Below the pieces are notes generated by a model, which ran no database searches, had not been told where the DNA came from, and was given only the letters and a program-made list of their open reading frames with translations. A DNA stretch of 53,681 nt from Gnetum montanum. Lineage: Eukaryota; Streptophyta; Gnetopsida; Gnetales; Gnetaceae. The stretch spans positions 116,493-170,173 of the forward strand of contig MNCI01004110.1 in NCBI GenBank assembly GCA_015680685.1, in the 5' to 3' direction. This document shows positions 22,630-34,658 of this stretch, one piece after another (position 1 is the stretch's first letter; every line of letters starts with the position of its first letter). A program made the translations under genes and the position numbers.

Positions 22630-23390
22630 AAGTGTACAATCAACCTATGGTTAGGAGATGTAACTTAAAGTAAACCAAAAGATATGCAAGTGGATCCTCC
22701 CCAAAGTAAGCATATGCCAAATATGCCCCTGTATCAACTCATCAAAAGGGATCCATAGGCACTTAAGATGATGAGTGATTATTTTAAGTTAAATTCCATA
22801 CCCATATGAGGAATTGTCTTAGGATTATGCCACTAAAAAAATTATCAATTTACCATGGTATGAGGCAATGAGATGGTAGACAGAGGAGTAAATAAATGAT
22901 ACATAGAGAATAATGGTCAAGTTATTTGCATCCTGGTTACACAAGATCATTGGTGAATTATATGATTACGATGATCCAATACCAATCCATTCTAAGTCTA
23001 AACCAATTCTATTGCAATTACAGTGACCTCGCATTAATATATTCCTCCTCTTCTACCATCAAGAACCCATAAGAACTAGGAATGGGTCAATATCATGAAC
23101 TTACTACCTAATACCAACCAAAACCTAATAGACTACTAGTAGAGAACATAATCCAAGGATAAATTTGGCCTTTACAAATTGATCATAACGTTAACAGCCA
23201 CATTCAACAATTTCCAAAATTCATGGTAGCAATGGAATAAAATCTAAGATTTCAAATGAGACTACATAAAAATGACAAAAAAAAATAAAAAGAGAATAAA
23301 AAAGAAAAGGAAAATATATAAAATAATCAATAAAATATTAGGAAAATGAAAAACATATAAAGAACATTACAAAACAAAAACAAGAAAAAT
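22630..23390 (-). other. Post-pol spacer, copy A
   Basis: Non-coding. On the minus strand it has a T-rich run (23390-23270) and ATGTTCTCTACTAG near 23145, both shared with copy B (45340-45480 and 45583-45596). The segment 22640-22790 also resembles 36410-36540 in the gag-only element. Confidence 0.55.
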
Positions 23391-23399
23391 CTTTTAGCT

Positions 23400-24770
23400 T
23401 TGTTAAGATTTACGGTAGATGGATATCTTCCCCACGACTAAGTTGGAAGGAGGAGATTTGGAAAATGAAGTGAACTTGTTCTTGATCAAAGGTGCTAGTG
23501 TTGTTGCTGGTTACTTAGAATTCCATGAATGGTTTAAGTTGCTAGACATTGACTAACATGTGCTTTTGAAGATTTGTTTAATAGTAAATTGTCAGAGCCT
23601 CGAAAGAAAAAGTTGAATTTATAATGTAAGGTCCTTCCCATAGTGTCTGAAATTTGGTTCATTAAGGAACATGCATTGGATTCCAATAGAGAACTTTGTA
23701 TCCTAGTTTGAATACAACTTTTCTGATCCATGCATCATGACATTGTTTATTATGTGCCTTGTGCACTTCATCCTTTATTAGTACTACTTTTTGATTTTCA
23801 TCTAGCACATTGAGTGTCATGAGTCATTCTTTCTATGTTAAGTTAATGTCTATGTCAATTTTATAGGCCATTGTGAGTGTATGAAGTTCAATTTGAATTA
23901 GAAGTTTTAGTATATTTCCATAGACCAACTCATAGGGAGAGTAGCTTATAGAAAGTTTCCATGTTGAGTAATATGCCCAAAGGGCATCATTGAGTTTAGT
24001 GCTCCAATCTTTCCTATATCTACTAATGGTTCACATTAGGATTCTTTTGATTTCCATATTGGTGACCTTTGCTTAACCATTAGCTTGGGGATGATAAGGT
24101 GTTATGAGTTTATGTTGTACCCCTAAGCATTGCATTAACTTGCAAAAATTATAACCTTTGAAATGTGTTCCGTTATTTGAAATTAGTGCTTTAGGCACAC
24201 TAAACCTATTTACCCCCTGTTGAAAAAATCATGCTATAGTGGTAGATGTACAATCAGATACAACTACAATTTTAGCCCACTTGATACATTAGTCAACAAC
24301 AACAATAATATAGGCTTTTCCATTGGACATGGGAGTTATGGGTCCCATGAAGTCAATACCCTAAAGGTCAAAAGTCTCCAGTGGTTAAATACATTGTTGG
24401 CACCCTTCCATTCAGATGGTCATTCCTCCATCTCATTGACACCTTTTACATGAATGGAAGAAATGGTAAGCATCCCTAATGATTGTTTACCAAAAATATC
24501 TTTGTGGTAGTCCTCCTTCATGCATAATAGTCCCCACAAGGACCTTCGTAAGCATTTGAAAGGACTCACAATTGATCTATGTTGGATACATACCATCATA
24601 TCAATCCATCAACATAAACCCTGTAAAGGTTGTCTTCAATTTCTATGTAATGTTTGACTTGGTGAAGAAACTATTATTTCTTTTTATAATTCCATTATGT
24701 AGAAGTCTCTTGTATAAGTAGATATGAGAGGAACTCATCATACCAATTGGTAACCCTTAGTAATTAAACT
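23400..24770 (-). pseudogene. Integrase remnant, copy A
   Basis: DDE integrase core on the minus strand. The first catalytic Asp is in GIDFMGPITPM (24354-24352). The second position reads SNNGTHF near 24180-24163, so the expected Asp is Asn. The third block reads PYHPQANG-stop-AKVTNMEIK (about 24092-24052), where the expected Glu is Lys. Stops and frame shifts occur throughout. A C-terminal tail follows towards 23400. It is catalytically dead on two of three residues; the Asn is shared with copy B, the Lys is not. Confidence 0.8.
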
Positions 24771-25440
24771 TTAATGAACTTAGCAAAGAGGACTTTATCT
24801 AGAAATTGATCAAATAAATGTTCTTCATCCTTATTTCTATCCCGTCTTAATCAAGACAAATGATCCACAACTACATTCTTAATTCCTTTTCTATCCACCA
24901 TGGTAAGATCACATTCCTATAAGATCACCAATAACTATATGACATGGGGGCTTACTACTAGCTTGTTCATCAAGAATTCGATTGCACTGTGGTCCATGTC
25001 CATAAAAATTGGGTATCCAAGCATGTAGTGCCTGAATTTTTCATAAGGCATGCACCACCACCATGAGTTCTTTTTTAGTGATGGTGTAGTTGAGTTGTGT
25101 ACCCACAATGCTCCTACTTGCACAATGGATATAATATGGACATTTTTTATCATCCATTTGTGCAAGCCTCACTTCCAAAGCATAGTTAGAGGTTTCTATC
25201 ATGATATGGAATCATTTGGACCAATATAAAACATGTAGAATTGGAGTTTCTATGAGCTTCTTCTTTAATAGTTGAAATGCTTGTTCATATTCTTTGGTCC
25301 ATTTAAAAATAACATCTTTCTTGGTGAGCTCTACCAATTGTTTAGTAATTTTAAAAAAATTATTGATGAAGCATCTATAGTAACTAGTATAACCAAGGAA
25401 TGGCCTCACATCTTTGACAGTTTAAGGTTGTTTGGTTATT
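24771..25440 (-). pseudogene. RNase H remnant, copy A
   Basis: The frame 25409-25212 encodes the RT-RNase H connection (RPFLGYTSYYRCFINNFFKI, then KWTKEYEQAFQLLKKKL). The frame 25165-24935 encodes part of RNase H, including YEKFRHYMLGYPIFMDMDHS and FLMNKLV; the family block is (V/I)-x-TDH-x(2)-L-x-(Y/F)-L. The Thr of TDH is Met here. Downstream, out of frame, comes LTMVDRKGIKNVVVDHLS, the usual end of RNase H. Several frameshifts separate the parts. Confidence 0.8.
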
Positions 25441-26130
25441 CCTTAGATGACCCTTACTTTCTCAAGGTTCACCTCTATTCCTTTTCCTAAATCTCTATGC
25501 CCTAGTTTGTTTCCACACATCATTTAAGTACTTGCTCAAGACAGTCCAAAGCCTATTTAAAATAAATACCATAGGTGGAGAATTCATCCATGAAGACTTC
25601 CACTCCACTAATAATCTACTAAAAGATGCTTAGGACTAAGTACTAGAAAGTTGCAAGAGCATTATAAAGAACAAAAGACATCTTTCTATATGTAAAAGTT
25701 CCCTAGAGACTTGTGAAATTTGTCTTGGCCTGGTCTTCTAGTGCAATTTGAATTTGATTGTAGCTATTATACTCATTCAGAAAACTATAGTAATGGTGTC
25801 CTACAATTGTATCTAATACATGGTTCACAAATGACAATAGAAAATGATTTTTGAATGCAGTCATGTTCAATAGCCTCAAGTCTATACAGATCCTCCATTG
25901 TTCCCCTTTCTTTGGCATAATAATGTGTGGACTTACCCACTCACTGTCTATTATAGGATAGATGAATCTTGCTTTAAAACATTTTTTAACTTCATCTTTG
26001 ACAAGTTGTTTCAACTTGGGATTCAAGCTTCTCTGTGGCTACCTCTTTGGTTTAATGGTAAAGTCTGTATAAATTTGATGCTAGCATATGCATGGATCTA
26101 TTCTAGTAAATTTATCATATGACTAGTTAA
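25441..26130 (-). pseudogene. Reverse transcriptase remnant, copy A
   Basis: The frame 26026-25703 holds RT motifs 1-4 of the Athila/Tat type: NPKLKQLVKDEVKKCF, WVSPHIIMPKKGEQWRICIDL, VNHVLDTIVGHHYYSFLNEY, and YNQIQIALEDQAKTNFTS. The catalytic motif, in another frame, is VFMDEFSTYG (about 25594-25566), so the second active-site Asp is Glu. A stop replaces the codon before GTFTYRKMSF. The best match by eye is to the RT in copy B at 42650-43150. Confidence 0.88.
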
Positions 26131-26639
26131 AAGCTATTGGTCATTTGTTCATAACTTTTCGCTACCTTCCTTTCTGTTCTTTAGTGAGATTGGCATTAAT
26201 GATTATTTGCCATTGTCAAGAAATACCTACTCTAGGGTTACTGGTAAGGATTTTAATTCAAGAGGTTCTTGTTAAAGTTGTCAAGAATTTCCAACTCTTC
26301 CAATCCATTTCTACTTCTTTATGGAAGATTTGGTTCTAAATTCACTCCCTTTCACCCATCTTATTTGTATAAGCACTTGTGAGGAGCTCAATTGTTTCCA
26401 TGCATATTGTTGAATCAATGATATTATCCATTGTTAGTCACTAGGTATCTTCCTAATTGATGGCTACTGTATATAGGTACCTTTGAAAATCTAACATTTC
26501 AGCATACCTCTTACATGCTATGATGAACATGCTTTTCATGGCTTTTATTTTCTACATGCAATGGCACCTTGTATCACTATACACAATGCATGGAATCCTC
26601 TTCTTCTCTATTTTTCCAAATTCATTTTTTTGAATATTT

Positions 26640-27007
26640 TCAACGAAAGGTCTTTGATTCTTCACTTAGCATCAATTTTGCTAAGCCAAGCCCTTCCCAT
26701 GATAATAGAGAAGTTTCTCTTATAGTTGTCCACATGGATTATCAAAAAATCTACTAGATATGACCAGTCATAAATGATGATTAAAATATCCTCCACGAAT
26801 CCCAAAGAACATTGATGGATTAATTAACAAGCTCTAATATGATATTACAATTCTTTAGTGGCAACAATTTTCAAGTTTTGTACATCTTTTGAGAGATTAA
26901 GTTTACCCTAGAACTTAAGTCTAGTAGAGCTTTACATGGCTTGTTTTCTACAATCTGTAAGTAGATTCGGGGAGTTTTAGAATCAAATCTTTTTATGGAA
27001 AGGTATT
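26640..27007 (-). pseudogene. Protease remnant, copy A
   Basis: The minus strand encodes RIYLQIVENKPCKALLDLSSR then VNLISQKMYKT (about 26975-26880), and after frameshifts GFVEDILIIIYDW and NFSIIMGRAWLSKIDAK. These match Athila-type proteases: (C/A)-LLDLGA-x-VNL(M/I), then GIVEDVL, then IILGRPFL. The active-site D-(T/S/L)-G triad has become DLS. The frame is cut at 27007 by the LTR of the plus-strand element; upstream gag is not present. Confidence 0.75.
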
Positions 27008-27838
27008 TGATGAATCATGTTTTGATGTTGTTTGATATTGGAGCCTCGAGATCGAATACCTAATATCGGAGCCCAAGATGCAATGTTGAATATCCAATAT
27101 CACGGGGTATATGTTGACCTATAAATATAGTGCTTGGGCACATGGTTTGGGCATTAGTTTTTGTCATAGCATAGCGAAGCTTTTGCAATTTATTTTCTCC
27201 TGAGTTAGAATATTTTCTAGGTGCCCGCAACAAGAGTCTAAGTGTGTATAGATATTTGTTCGAGCATTGATGTACTTGAGCACAATAATGTGACGAAAAT
27301 AAAGACGAGCCCTTTTGATAATCCTTGCAGCACTGACAATAGATTAATGTTTCTTTTAATGCATTTAATATTCATGCACTTTACCTCAATGTATTTTAAT
27401 TAAGCAATTAATTTTCAGTTGTTAATAAACACAAGCATGACCACTCTAAGCATACGTGTAGTGCTTGGTAACCCAAAAACACTTAATGTTTGGTAACCCA
27501 ACAACGCTATATGTATTTAAGATGTGTCTGGAAAGTGGGAACGGGTACTTGTGTTAGGCTAGCTTTCATTCTTGTTTTAGATATTAAATTCCTCTACTTT
27601 TCATTCTTGTTTTAGGTGATTAAACTTATAAAATATAAAATAATAAAAATCATATATCTCAGTTGACTTAACAATATACTTGTACCTCATAAGTGGAACT
27701 GAGAAGATAACAATCATCCCAATTAGATTTCATGTCTTAGAACCAATGTATTTGAGAACTTAAGATCTACAAATTCAACCATATCGTAAACACTTGTGAT
27801 TTGTATAGTTGGGTGTAGAGGTACCTCACTGCTCATCA
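27008..27838 (+). repeat. 5' LTR of a truncated Athila-like relative
   Basis: 831 bp from TGATGAATCATG to GCTCATCA. It has a TATA-type box (CCTATAAATATAG near 27119), tandem GGTAACCCAACAACG-like units (27475-27510), and the terminal GGTGTAGAGGTACCTCACTG shared with the LTRs at 33713, 34851, 40729 and 51906. PBS and gag follow. Confidence 0.85.
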
Positions 27839-27857
27839 TTAGCACCGAGGATTTAGT
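27839..27857 (+). other. Degenerate primer-binding site
   Basis: TTAGCACCGAGGATTTAG follows the LTR directly. It corresponds to TTGGCGCCGTTGCCGGGG at 52675 with several changes and a shortened centre. Confidence 0.5.
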
Positions 27858-27963
27858 GAAAATTATTCAAATCATTGAAACAAACCCTAAAGTCATATCA
27901 TACTTTAAAATAACAAAAACAATTTTAAAGAACACGCTGCATTTTTTTTTATTCTTTAACATA

Positions 27964-28690
27964 ATGTCTTCTTCTCACAAAAGCGATTCTTGGCCCAAGT
28001 CTAACGGAGTACTTCAATAGGTGTCCCAACAATATAGAGTGGCATATGCTCATCCTAATAAGTATGTACCCAATTTCACTTTCATCTTACACTAGGATGA
28101 GCTGTGATTACGTGACATGGAGGGCAACATCGTGTTGCCACCAAATCAATCCGTTCCTGCAATGCTCTAACAAACGCTTATCCGATTGGGTCTCCAGGAA
28201 CTTCATGCTGAGTATATTGTGCAAGATAGTGACGCTACGAATTATCATCTCCCTGAGGCACATCTCAAGGATCAGTAGCTAGAACAATGCTATGAATCTA
28301 GGAAGGAAAAGTGATTTAATGATTCTCCATTTCTACTGTACCAAAAAGGTAGAAAACCCTTCTCTACGGGTTTTTCATTTAATGAAATTCCTCTTTTTGA
28401 CTTCGCTGAAGGAGGTTAAAACCAAAACTTGCCATCCATGATTCACAATCCTAATTTTGATAAGAATAGATCCAACGACAAAGGAGGATCCAAAAAGAAG
28501 AGTTAAGCCAAGGATGCAGATAAGAAACAAAATCATGATCGTGGTTGCAATCAACGAAGAGGGGGTGGTTGCAATCAACGAAGAGGGGGTAGTAGGCACC
28601 CTCCTTTCTCTTCACTTTTTCATCGTCTTCTTCTTCTTCTAGCTCCGACAATCATAGGAGGCATGACCATGATGGAGGTGACCGATGGGA
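27964..28690 (+). pseudogene. Gag N-terminal region, truncated
   Basis: Starts MSSSHKSDSWP at 27964 and aligns with the frames starting at 34659 and 52815. Shared blocks include YAHPNKYVPNFTFILH-stop-DE, NIVLPPNQSVPAML and an Asp/His/Arg-rich tail. Stops at 28018, 28094 and later disable it. The alignment breaks near 28690 and host sequence follows, so only the gag start remains. A 24-bp in-frame tandem repeat (28543-28590) lies in the basic tail. Confidence 0.75.
28543..28590 (+). repeat. 24-bp tandem duplication in gag tail
   Basis: Two identical 24-bp units in frame with gag, each encoding GCNQRRGG. Confidence 0.85.
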
Positions 28691-28699
28691 CTGAATGAG

Positions 28700-30034
28700 A
28701 TGCAAGATGCACTGTAACCATCGGCTAAATCAAGCTCCAAACCAAAGCCAAGAGAACTGCTGCAACTGCACCGAAGAACCCTACTACGAAGATTCGGATC
28801 CGAGAAACCTGTTGCAAACGTTTTCGGAGCCATGCCTACTAACAATACGTTTAATTTTTGCCCCGCCAGATGCGCATGCAGGAGAACACCATCGACTTTG
28901 ATTCAATTCGGACGAAAGCCTGCAAATTTGTGACAGCTACGTACGCTTTTAGGCATACCAAAAACGAAGACCGTCTGAAAAAAAATATATTGCAACGTAC
29001 GTACCATTACGACTTATCGAATCCATGGAAAATGCCGTGGATATTTAATTGTTTACCAAGCACGCCTGAAATTTGTCCTAAAAAGTCGAACATAAGTGTG
29101 GAACAATGCAGACGAAACTGGGTCTGCAATAAATCCAACTATAAACATAGAAATGGGAAAGTGGCCGTTGTCGGTCAATACAGTTCCGCCCACTAGAAGT
29201 CGATAATGGCTACTTAATGCCTGATTCCCCATTTTGCAAACCATTTAATTACTCTTTGCCTATAATGCAACCCATATTTTGTTCTCTGTTTTCCTTTCCT
29301 TTCTCAAGAGTTTCAGTTATTACTCAAAACCCAATTTTACATTTCACCCTATATCCCTGAACCATGAAAGAGTCACATGCTACCAAAAAATTGAAAAACA
29401 TGTCAATTCACGTTACTGAAAACACAAAAAGATACCATGCAGAAACGGCGAGATTATACCCCTGAAATCATAATTAATTGCATAAGCAGTCTGTCTTCAG
29501 CTGCAAATATATCGACTTAACAACAGAAATCAACAAAAATTAACTTTGTATGGCATATGACCTGAAACAAGCTGAAATTGCATTTGAAACGGAGAACTGT
29601 TGGCAAAACAACAAAAACTCTTTGCTACTTGAACATTGACGATATATAACTGTACACCAACCCAACAGGAAAAGTTATAAAGATATAAATAATGTCAATA
29701 CAGAAAAGCTTATTAAACAACACTAAATCAGTTATTTATCTGAACTGCAAAGTCAAGAGGTTCTAAAGAAATAACCTAAAATTTCACCAGCTGCAGATCA
29801 CATTCCAGAGAGAAATAGACCATGCAGATTATAACGAATATCACGCGATATGTTTCTACTGTTCCTTCAGATTGATCTCCGATACGAAAAACTTCTTGCA
29901 AATCATTAAATCAAACATTTTCAAAATGGAAAGCCTCGATAAAAGCATCAGCGTTTGGATTATTCTATCACCACAGTTCTCAATGTAATGTGGTTAAGCA
30001 GTTCCGCTCTTACCCAGAAACAAATAAGTCGGAA
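28700..30034. other. Host spacer downstream of VDAC
   Basis: No retroelement motif and no convincing gene. An open plus-strand frame (28858-29196, 112 codons) has no domain, and I regard it as chance. Confidence 0.5.
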
Positions 30035-30040
30035 TTTATT
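30035..30040 (-). terminator. Candidate polyadenylation signal of VDAC
   Basis: AATAAA on the minus strand, about 80 nt after the VDAC stop codon. Position fits a plant near-upstream element; use is not shown by sequence alone. Confidence 0.35.
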
Positions 30041-30120
30041 CAGAACACTAAAAAATTCCAAAATTGAGACCAATTCAACATTATGGTCTGTTCAGAATGT
30101 TTGAACACAGAGGGTTCAAT

Positions 30121-32483
30121 TTATGGCTTCACAGCAAGGGACAATCCTAACTTCGCAGTATTATTAAGTGCCTTGGTATCAACTTCCCCAGAAATAGTGA
30201 CAAAGGATTTGGGCCTCCACTCATGCTGAATAAGTCCTGCTGCCTTCCCATAATTATCAACGCGAGTTTTCACCGTTGTCAACGGATCAATAGCATGCTG
30301 AGTACCAATGGTGAATGTATTTTCACCTCTGCAACGGCTGTGTTGAATCTCAGCCCCGACTGCAGTCTTGGTCAACGGACTTACACTGTGGAAGTAAGAC
30401 GCCTTTAATACGTCTCCTTTGTTTGCTCTGTGAACATTTAGACTTCATCAGCCTATACATTCATAAATTATAGAAAACAAGCATATGAACATCAATTGTA
30501 ACAGAATACAAGCTTACACAGTCAGAGAAGCAACAAAATCTTCTTTTGTATAGCTCAAGCCTGCGTCACACTTCAAGAAGGTTCCCTTAGCGGTGTCAAA
30601 CTCCACTGCACCACCCAATGCAAGAACATCGTTGCCAAAAACTCCTGAGATGTTTGCAACAGGGGATGGAGACAACCCAATGCTTGAAGTGATGCCTGCA
30701 TAATCATGCTGATACTGCAGTTCTACCTGATCAGATTAACAGATATGTCAGTAAGGTACAAGAACGCTCTAGGAACTCCTCGGTATGATAGAAAATGTCC
30801 ACGGTATGATAGAAAATGTCCACCAAAAAAATGTGAAAACAATATTCTACAAACTTTATTCAAGTTTAATTAAAATCCAGATGAAGCAATAATCATACTC
30901 ATAGTGAAATGTTTATCTGAGCCAAAAAGTACAAACAAATGCTAGGACACAAAGCATTAAACTGCAGAGCTCTTCAACTGGCTGCCGAAATACAAATGTA
31001 GTAACATGTTCATCCTAAACGCCCACCATGATCCAACACTAAATTCTCTTGCAAAACAAAGAAAAAAAATACCTTGCCAGATCTTTGATCTGGAACAGTG
31101 AAGCTGAATATCGTCTTCAAGCCTGGGGCCAAATCATCATAGGTGACTGTTGTCAAAATCTACATGCAATGAATCAAACATCAAGTTTCTTGTACAAATT
31201 ATTATTAGAAAACCACAAACGCAAACGCAAAAATATTTGATCAAGACCGTAATCACCATACGTTGGAGCCTGTATCAACTTTAAAGTCTGTTGTAATCTT
31301 GTTGTTCTTCAGTTGAGCCTTGATATCACCAAGGAAGACTTCTCCCTTCTTAGAGCCACTCGAAGTGAACTCCTGAAAGAAATATGAAATTCTAATTAGA
31401 TCTATATGAGGCTAAACAATTTTCCTCACAATAACAATCTCGGGGTTGTACTTTGAATCAACCTTCCTACCGTTAAGAACAGGAATAATGCAGTAAAAAC
31501 AAGTTAGCAAAAAAGGAAGATGAACACATACCAAATTAAACACCACTTAAATAGATAACTTTGTTACCTCTACAGTTTTCCAAATTCTATAGCTCCTAAT
31601 GAAAGAAAAATCTGGAAACTGGAAACTGGAAATTTCTATTACATCAATGATGTTTTCAACTTTCTTCAAAAATGTGTTCAGGCTTTGTAACCGATCCACA
31701 GGTCTTAGTACACCGACAAAACCAGATTATACCCACCCCTGGATTAGAGAGATTACATAGCTACAATGGTGCCTCTATAAAGCAAGGTTGCACTGGTAAC
31801 ACACTCGTTTGGTAAGACCACAAGCTATCACCCCTAGATTAAGAATGGCCAAAACATAATAAAACATCAATGATCCTAAATCATTAGGTATCTTGTGACC
31901 AGACAATATGCTTTGATTACAACAGAGAAGCAAGAAAGGTTACTACACATCACATCGTTAGTCATGGAAAGCTGGCAATTGTGAAGATTTGTATATTTAT
32001 ATTTTATAAAGCTCCTCAACTCCGCAACCATTAGGGGTTATTTATAGTACATTATCCTGATTGTTAAATATTTTAAAGGAAATAAATTCATCCTTCCACA
32101 CCACAAACATTCGTTCGGAATTGCGCTATCACCAAATGCGCTATCTACATGAAATTATGAAAATTATGATTTGACAGGAAGAAACGTTAACGAAGCGATG
32201 AATCAGCTAATCCATCCTTGCCTAACAAATCGACATCAAGGATCTTACCAGGCCATTGGAGGTACAAGTAGTAACCGTGAGCTTGTGATCAAAGTTGTAA
32301 TCCCTGTACAAAAGGTCTGCGGAAAACAAGGCAAATGAGATGGAGAAGCCCAAGCCAAAAAAAAACACAGGGCCAAAAAAGCAAACTTTCGAAAACCAAG
32401 CACAACTAAAATAGCAATGCGATAATAATCCTACCTCTCGCCTTCTTTCCAATATCGGAGAAGAGACCGGGACCCTTTCCCAT
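30121..32483 (-). CDS. VDAC: Voltage-dependent anion channel (mitochondrial outer-membrane porin)
   Basis: Six coding exons: 32483-32435, 32316-32249, 31372-31262, 31159-31073, 30726-30518, 30427-30121. All introns are GT-AG, phases agree, and the sum is 831 bp, that is 276 residues plus TAA. VDAC forms the beta-barrel that passes ATP, ADP and other metabolites across the mitochondrial outer membrane. The N-terminus MGKGPGLFSDIGKKARDLL forms the voltage-sensing helix. A GLK motif sits at residues 89-91. The block HAIDPLTTVKTRVDN (219-233) starts the eukaryotic porin signature, and the end is LGLSLAVKP. There is no cleavable presequence, as expected: the targeting signal lies in the last beta-strand. 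Nothing is missing and no internal stop occurs, in contrast to every neighbouring frame. Residue 2 is Gly where many plant VDACs have Val. A 5' UTR intron ending TTGCTAG at about 32509 is possible. Confidence 0.97.
30781..30822. repeat. 21-bp tandem duplication in a VDAC intron
   Basis: Two identical adjacent 21-bp units starting CGGTATGATAG, in the intron between coding exons 4 and 5. Confidence 0.9.
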
Positions 32484-33150
32484 TTTCAGATCTGCTTAGC
32501 CTGCGACCTAGCAATAATAACAACAACAATTGCCAGATAAAACACCGGAAAAACCGAAATCTAAATAGAAAATCAAATATCAGCTAAATAAGAACAACTA
32601 TTCTAACGGATTTCGCTAGGCTACTTAAGAACAACTATTCAACGGAATGCCTCAGATTTTCACAGCAGCTTCAAGAACCCGATGCAAGGAAGAAGTCTGC
32701 GACGCAGGCTGCCGCGCCCGACGAAGCAACAAGAGATTGAGAGGTAAAATGCACACAGTCCGTAGAACCGATTTACTATGCCGTATTTCAAGAAAATCTG
32801 AGACTTATTTGACAAGGTCAAAAAAAAGGAAAAGAAACAGAAATGGTGAGACCAACCTGGTGCAGCGGCAAAGAACCCTAGCTCAGCTGAGCACGGCACA
32901 GGTTTTTGTGCTGTGCAGTGTCTGTGTTCGATTTTACGCCGTGGATGCAGAGCCCTTGGAAGCTACTTATCATCGGCTTCCACAATGATGAGGAACGTGC
33001 AGCTGCAGATTTTTAAATTTAGTCAAGTGTTTTAGTTGATCGACAAAGAATCTTAAAATTAGAATATTCCGTCTCACTTCACAGTCGGGACTGCTCTCAT
33101 GCAGATGGTTCGCTCGTTTTAGTTGTGATTTGGGAACACCAAAATCCCAA
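32484..33150 (-). promoter_or_regulatory. VDAC 5' UTR and promoter region
   Basis: Upstream of the VDAC start and more GC-rich than the surroundings. On the minus strand a possible donor (CACCAG|GTTGGT, near 32858) and the acceptor TTGCTAG|GTCGC (near 32509) would make a 5' UTR intron of about 350 bp. No clear TATA box. A 113-codon open frame on the plus strand here is antisense to the UTR and has no domain. Confidence 0.45.
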
Positions 33151-33358
33151 CCTCGTACTTTTTAATTTAATAAAATTACATGCATGATTTTCAGTAACCC
33201 AGCAAGGAATGAGGAGGTTTGGCCACCACGTCGGCGTTTGTGGCCCAATGATGAAGGGTTATGCATTAGAGCAAACATGCATGATTAGTGGTAGGTGTGT
33301 GGATTGTTACCCACAACAATTTTTATTTTTTATATTTTTTTATTATGGTGTGTTCGTC

Positions 33359-33385
33359 ATAACATGATAGTTTTGATCATGTTAT
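33359..33385. repeat. Inverted repeat hairpin
   Basis: Perfect 10-bp arms ATAACATGAT and ATCATGTTAT around a 7-base loop. AACATGATAGTTT occurs again near 33485, and a TA microsatellite lies at 33422-33439. It could be part of a small DNA element. Confidence 0.6.
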
Positions 33386-33712
33386 AACAAAGTATCATGT
33401 TGTTTGTATTTCCTGAGATGTGTATATATATATATATAAATCCTCATCATCTTTGCTTGATAGTCATCTAGTTTTGTATACGCTAAACATGATAGTTTGT
33501 TATGTACTTTTCTATGCATTTTTATAATGTCTCTTAGTTAAGGCAGGTTTTTTAGGATTGGTTACAAGGATAAAAACTTGTAAGGGCATCTCAAAACCGT
33601 TGGGCCTTTCCTTTTCTTTTTTCTTTTTAAAGATTTTTTGCTATTGATCGAATGTGTTAATGTATTCTATTTTTTATTCTTAATATAATTTTATTTTTGG
33701 GTTCAAAACTAA

Positions 33713-34511
33713 TGAAGCATCATAGAGTCAGCTACATCGACATCATGCCATCCTAATCCTATACAAATATGCACACCATCCACATTTATGGCACCTTTGG
33801 TCATTCCAATAGCAAAGCTTTTGTAGTTTGTTTTCCTAGGACTTATTTAAATTTTCCTCTAAGTGTCGGTAGCATGGATTGAGTTGATTGAACGGAATTT
33901 TATTAGAGTACATGATGTACCTAGATACTTTAGCATGACAACAATAAAATTGATGTTGATTCTTTCCATTGCAGCACTTGGACTAGCACTTAGCATATTT
34001 TCAGCATTTTACTTTGAATGCACTTTACTTTCTAAGCACTTAATAATTTAATATTTTACTCCAGAATAGCGTGAATACATCCACTTCGAGCATAATATAT
34101 TAATGTTTGGTAATCCCAACAGTGAATACTTAACACACCTAGTAGTAAATGCTTGGTAGCCCATTAACATTAATATAAGTTTAGGATTGGTACGAAAAGT
34201 GGAAATGGATGCTCTACACTTAAGATAGTTTATATTACCTTTAAATCCATAGTTAGTTTAATACTTTAATATCTTAACTACTTTATCAATTTAATATTTT
34301 AATTATAAAATTAATAAAAAATACAAATATTTTATGCCTCAATCTTAGTTAACCATACTAATTGAACTAGCACAAGTGATGGTTGGGAGATAATGACTAG
34401 CAACTTAACATCTAGGATACTATTAGTTTAAAGTTCCATGGAATTCGATCAGACTGTGTGACACACTTGTGATCTATATGGTTGGACATAGGGGTCACTC
34501 ATTGCTCATCA
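33713..34511 (+). repeat. 5' LTR, copy B
   Basis: 799 bp, TGAAGCATCATAG...GCTCATCA, similar to 51176-51905 throughout (for example GCACTTGGACTAGCACTTAGC at both 33974 and 51484). TATA-like CCTATACAAATATG near 33759 matches CCTATATAAATGTG at 51270. Confidence 0.9.
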
Positions 34512-34530
34512 TTGGTATCATTGCCAGGGA
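34512..34530 (+). other. Primer-binding site, copy B
   Basis: TTGGTATCATTGCCAGGGA follows the LTR. It is a decayed form of TTGGCGCCGTTGCCGGGGA, complementary to the plant tRNA-Asp 3' end. Confidence 0.75.
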
Positions 34531-34658
34531 ACTTTCTATTGTGCGCTAAGTATTCTAGATAATTAAATCATAAAGAGATTGTTGCGGGAACATAATGAAC
34601 TATTATAGGAAAAATAATAGTATTTTATTCAAGGCATACTACAAGAACAAACTAAAAG

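Larger units (their letters stand above)
20373..27007 (-). mobile_element. Athila-like Ty3/Gypsy element, copy A (truncated)
   Basis: On the minus strand the order is protease, RT, RNase H, integrase, T-rich spacer, TATA-containing leader, ORF X. No LTR of its own is seen. At the left it fades near 20340; at the right it stops abruptly at 27007, where the plus-strand LTR of another element begins. All frames carry many stops. Confidence 0.8.

Noticed and set aside
28858-29196. 112-codon frame downstream of VDAC
   Set aside because: No domain, no start context, and no plant family recognised; treated as chance.
32222-32452. 76-codon minus-strand frame
   Set aside because: It is VDAC exon 2 read through the preceding intron; the spliced model explains it.
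32647-32988. 113-codon plus-strand frame
   Set aside because: Antisense to the VDAC 5' UTR and promoter; Arg/Ser-rich from GC content, no domain.
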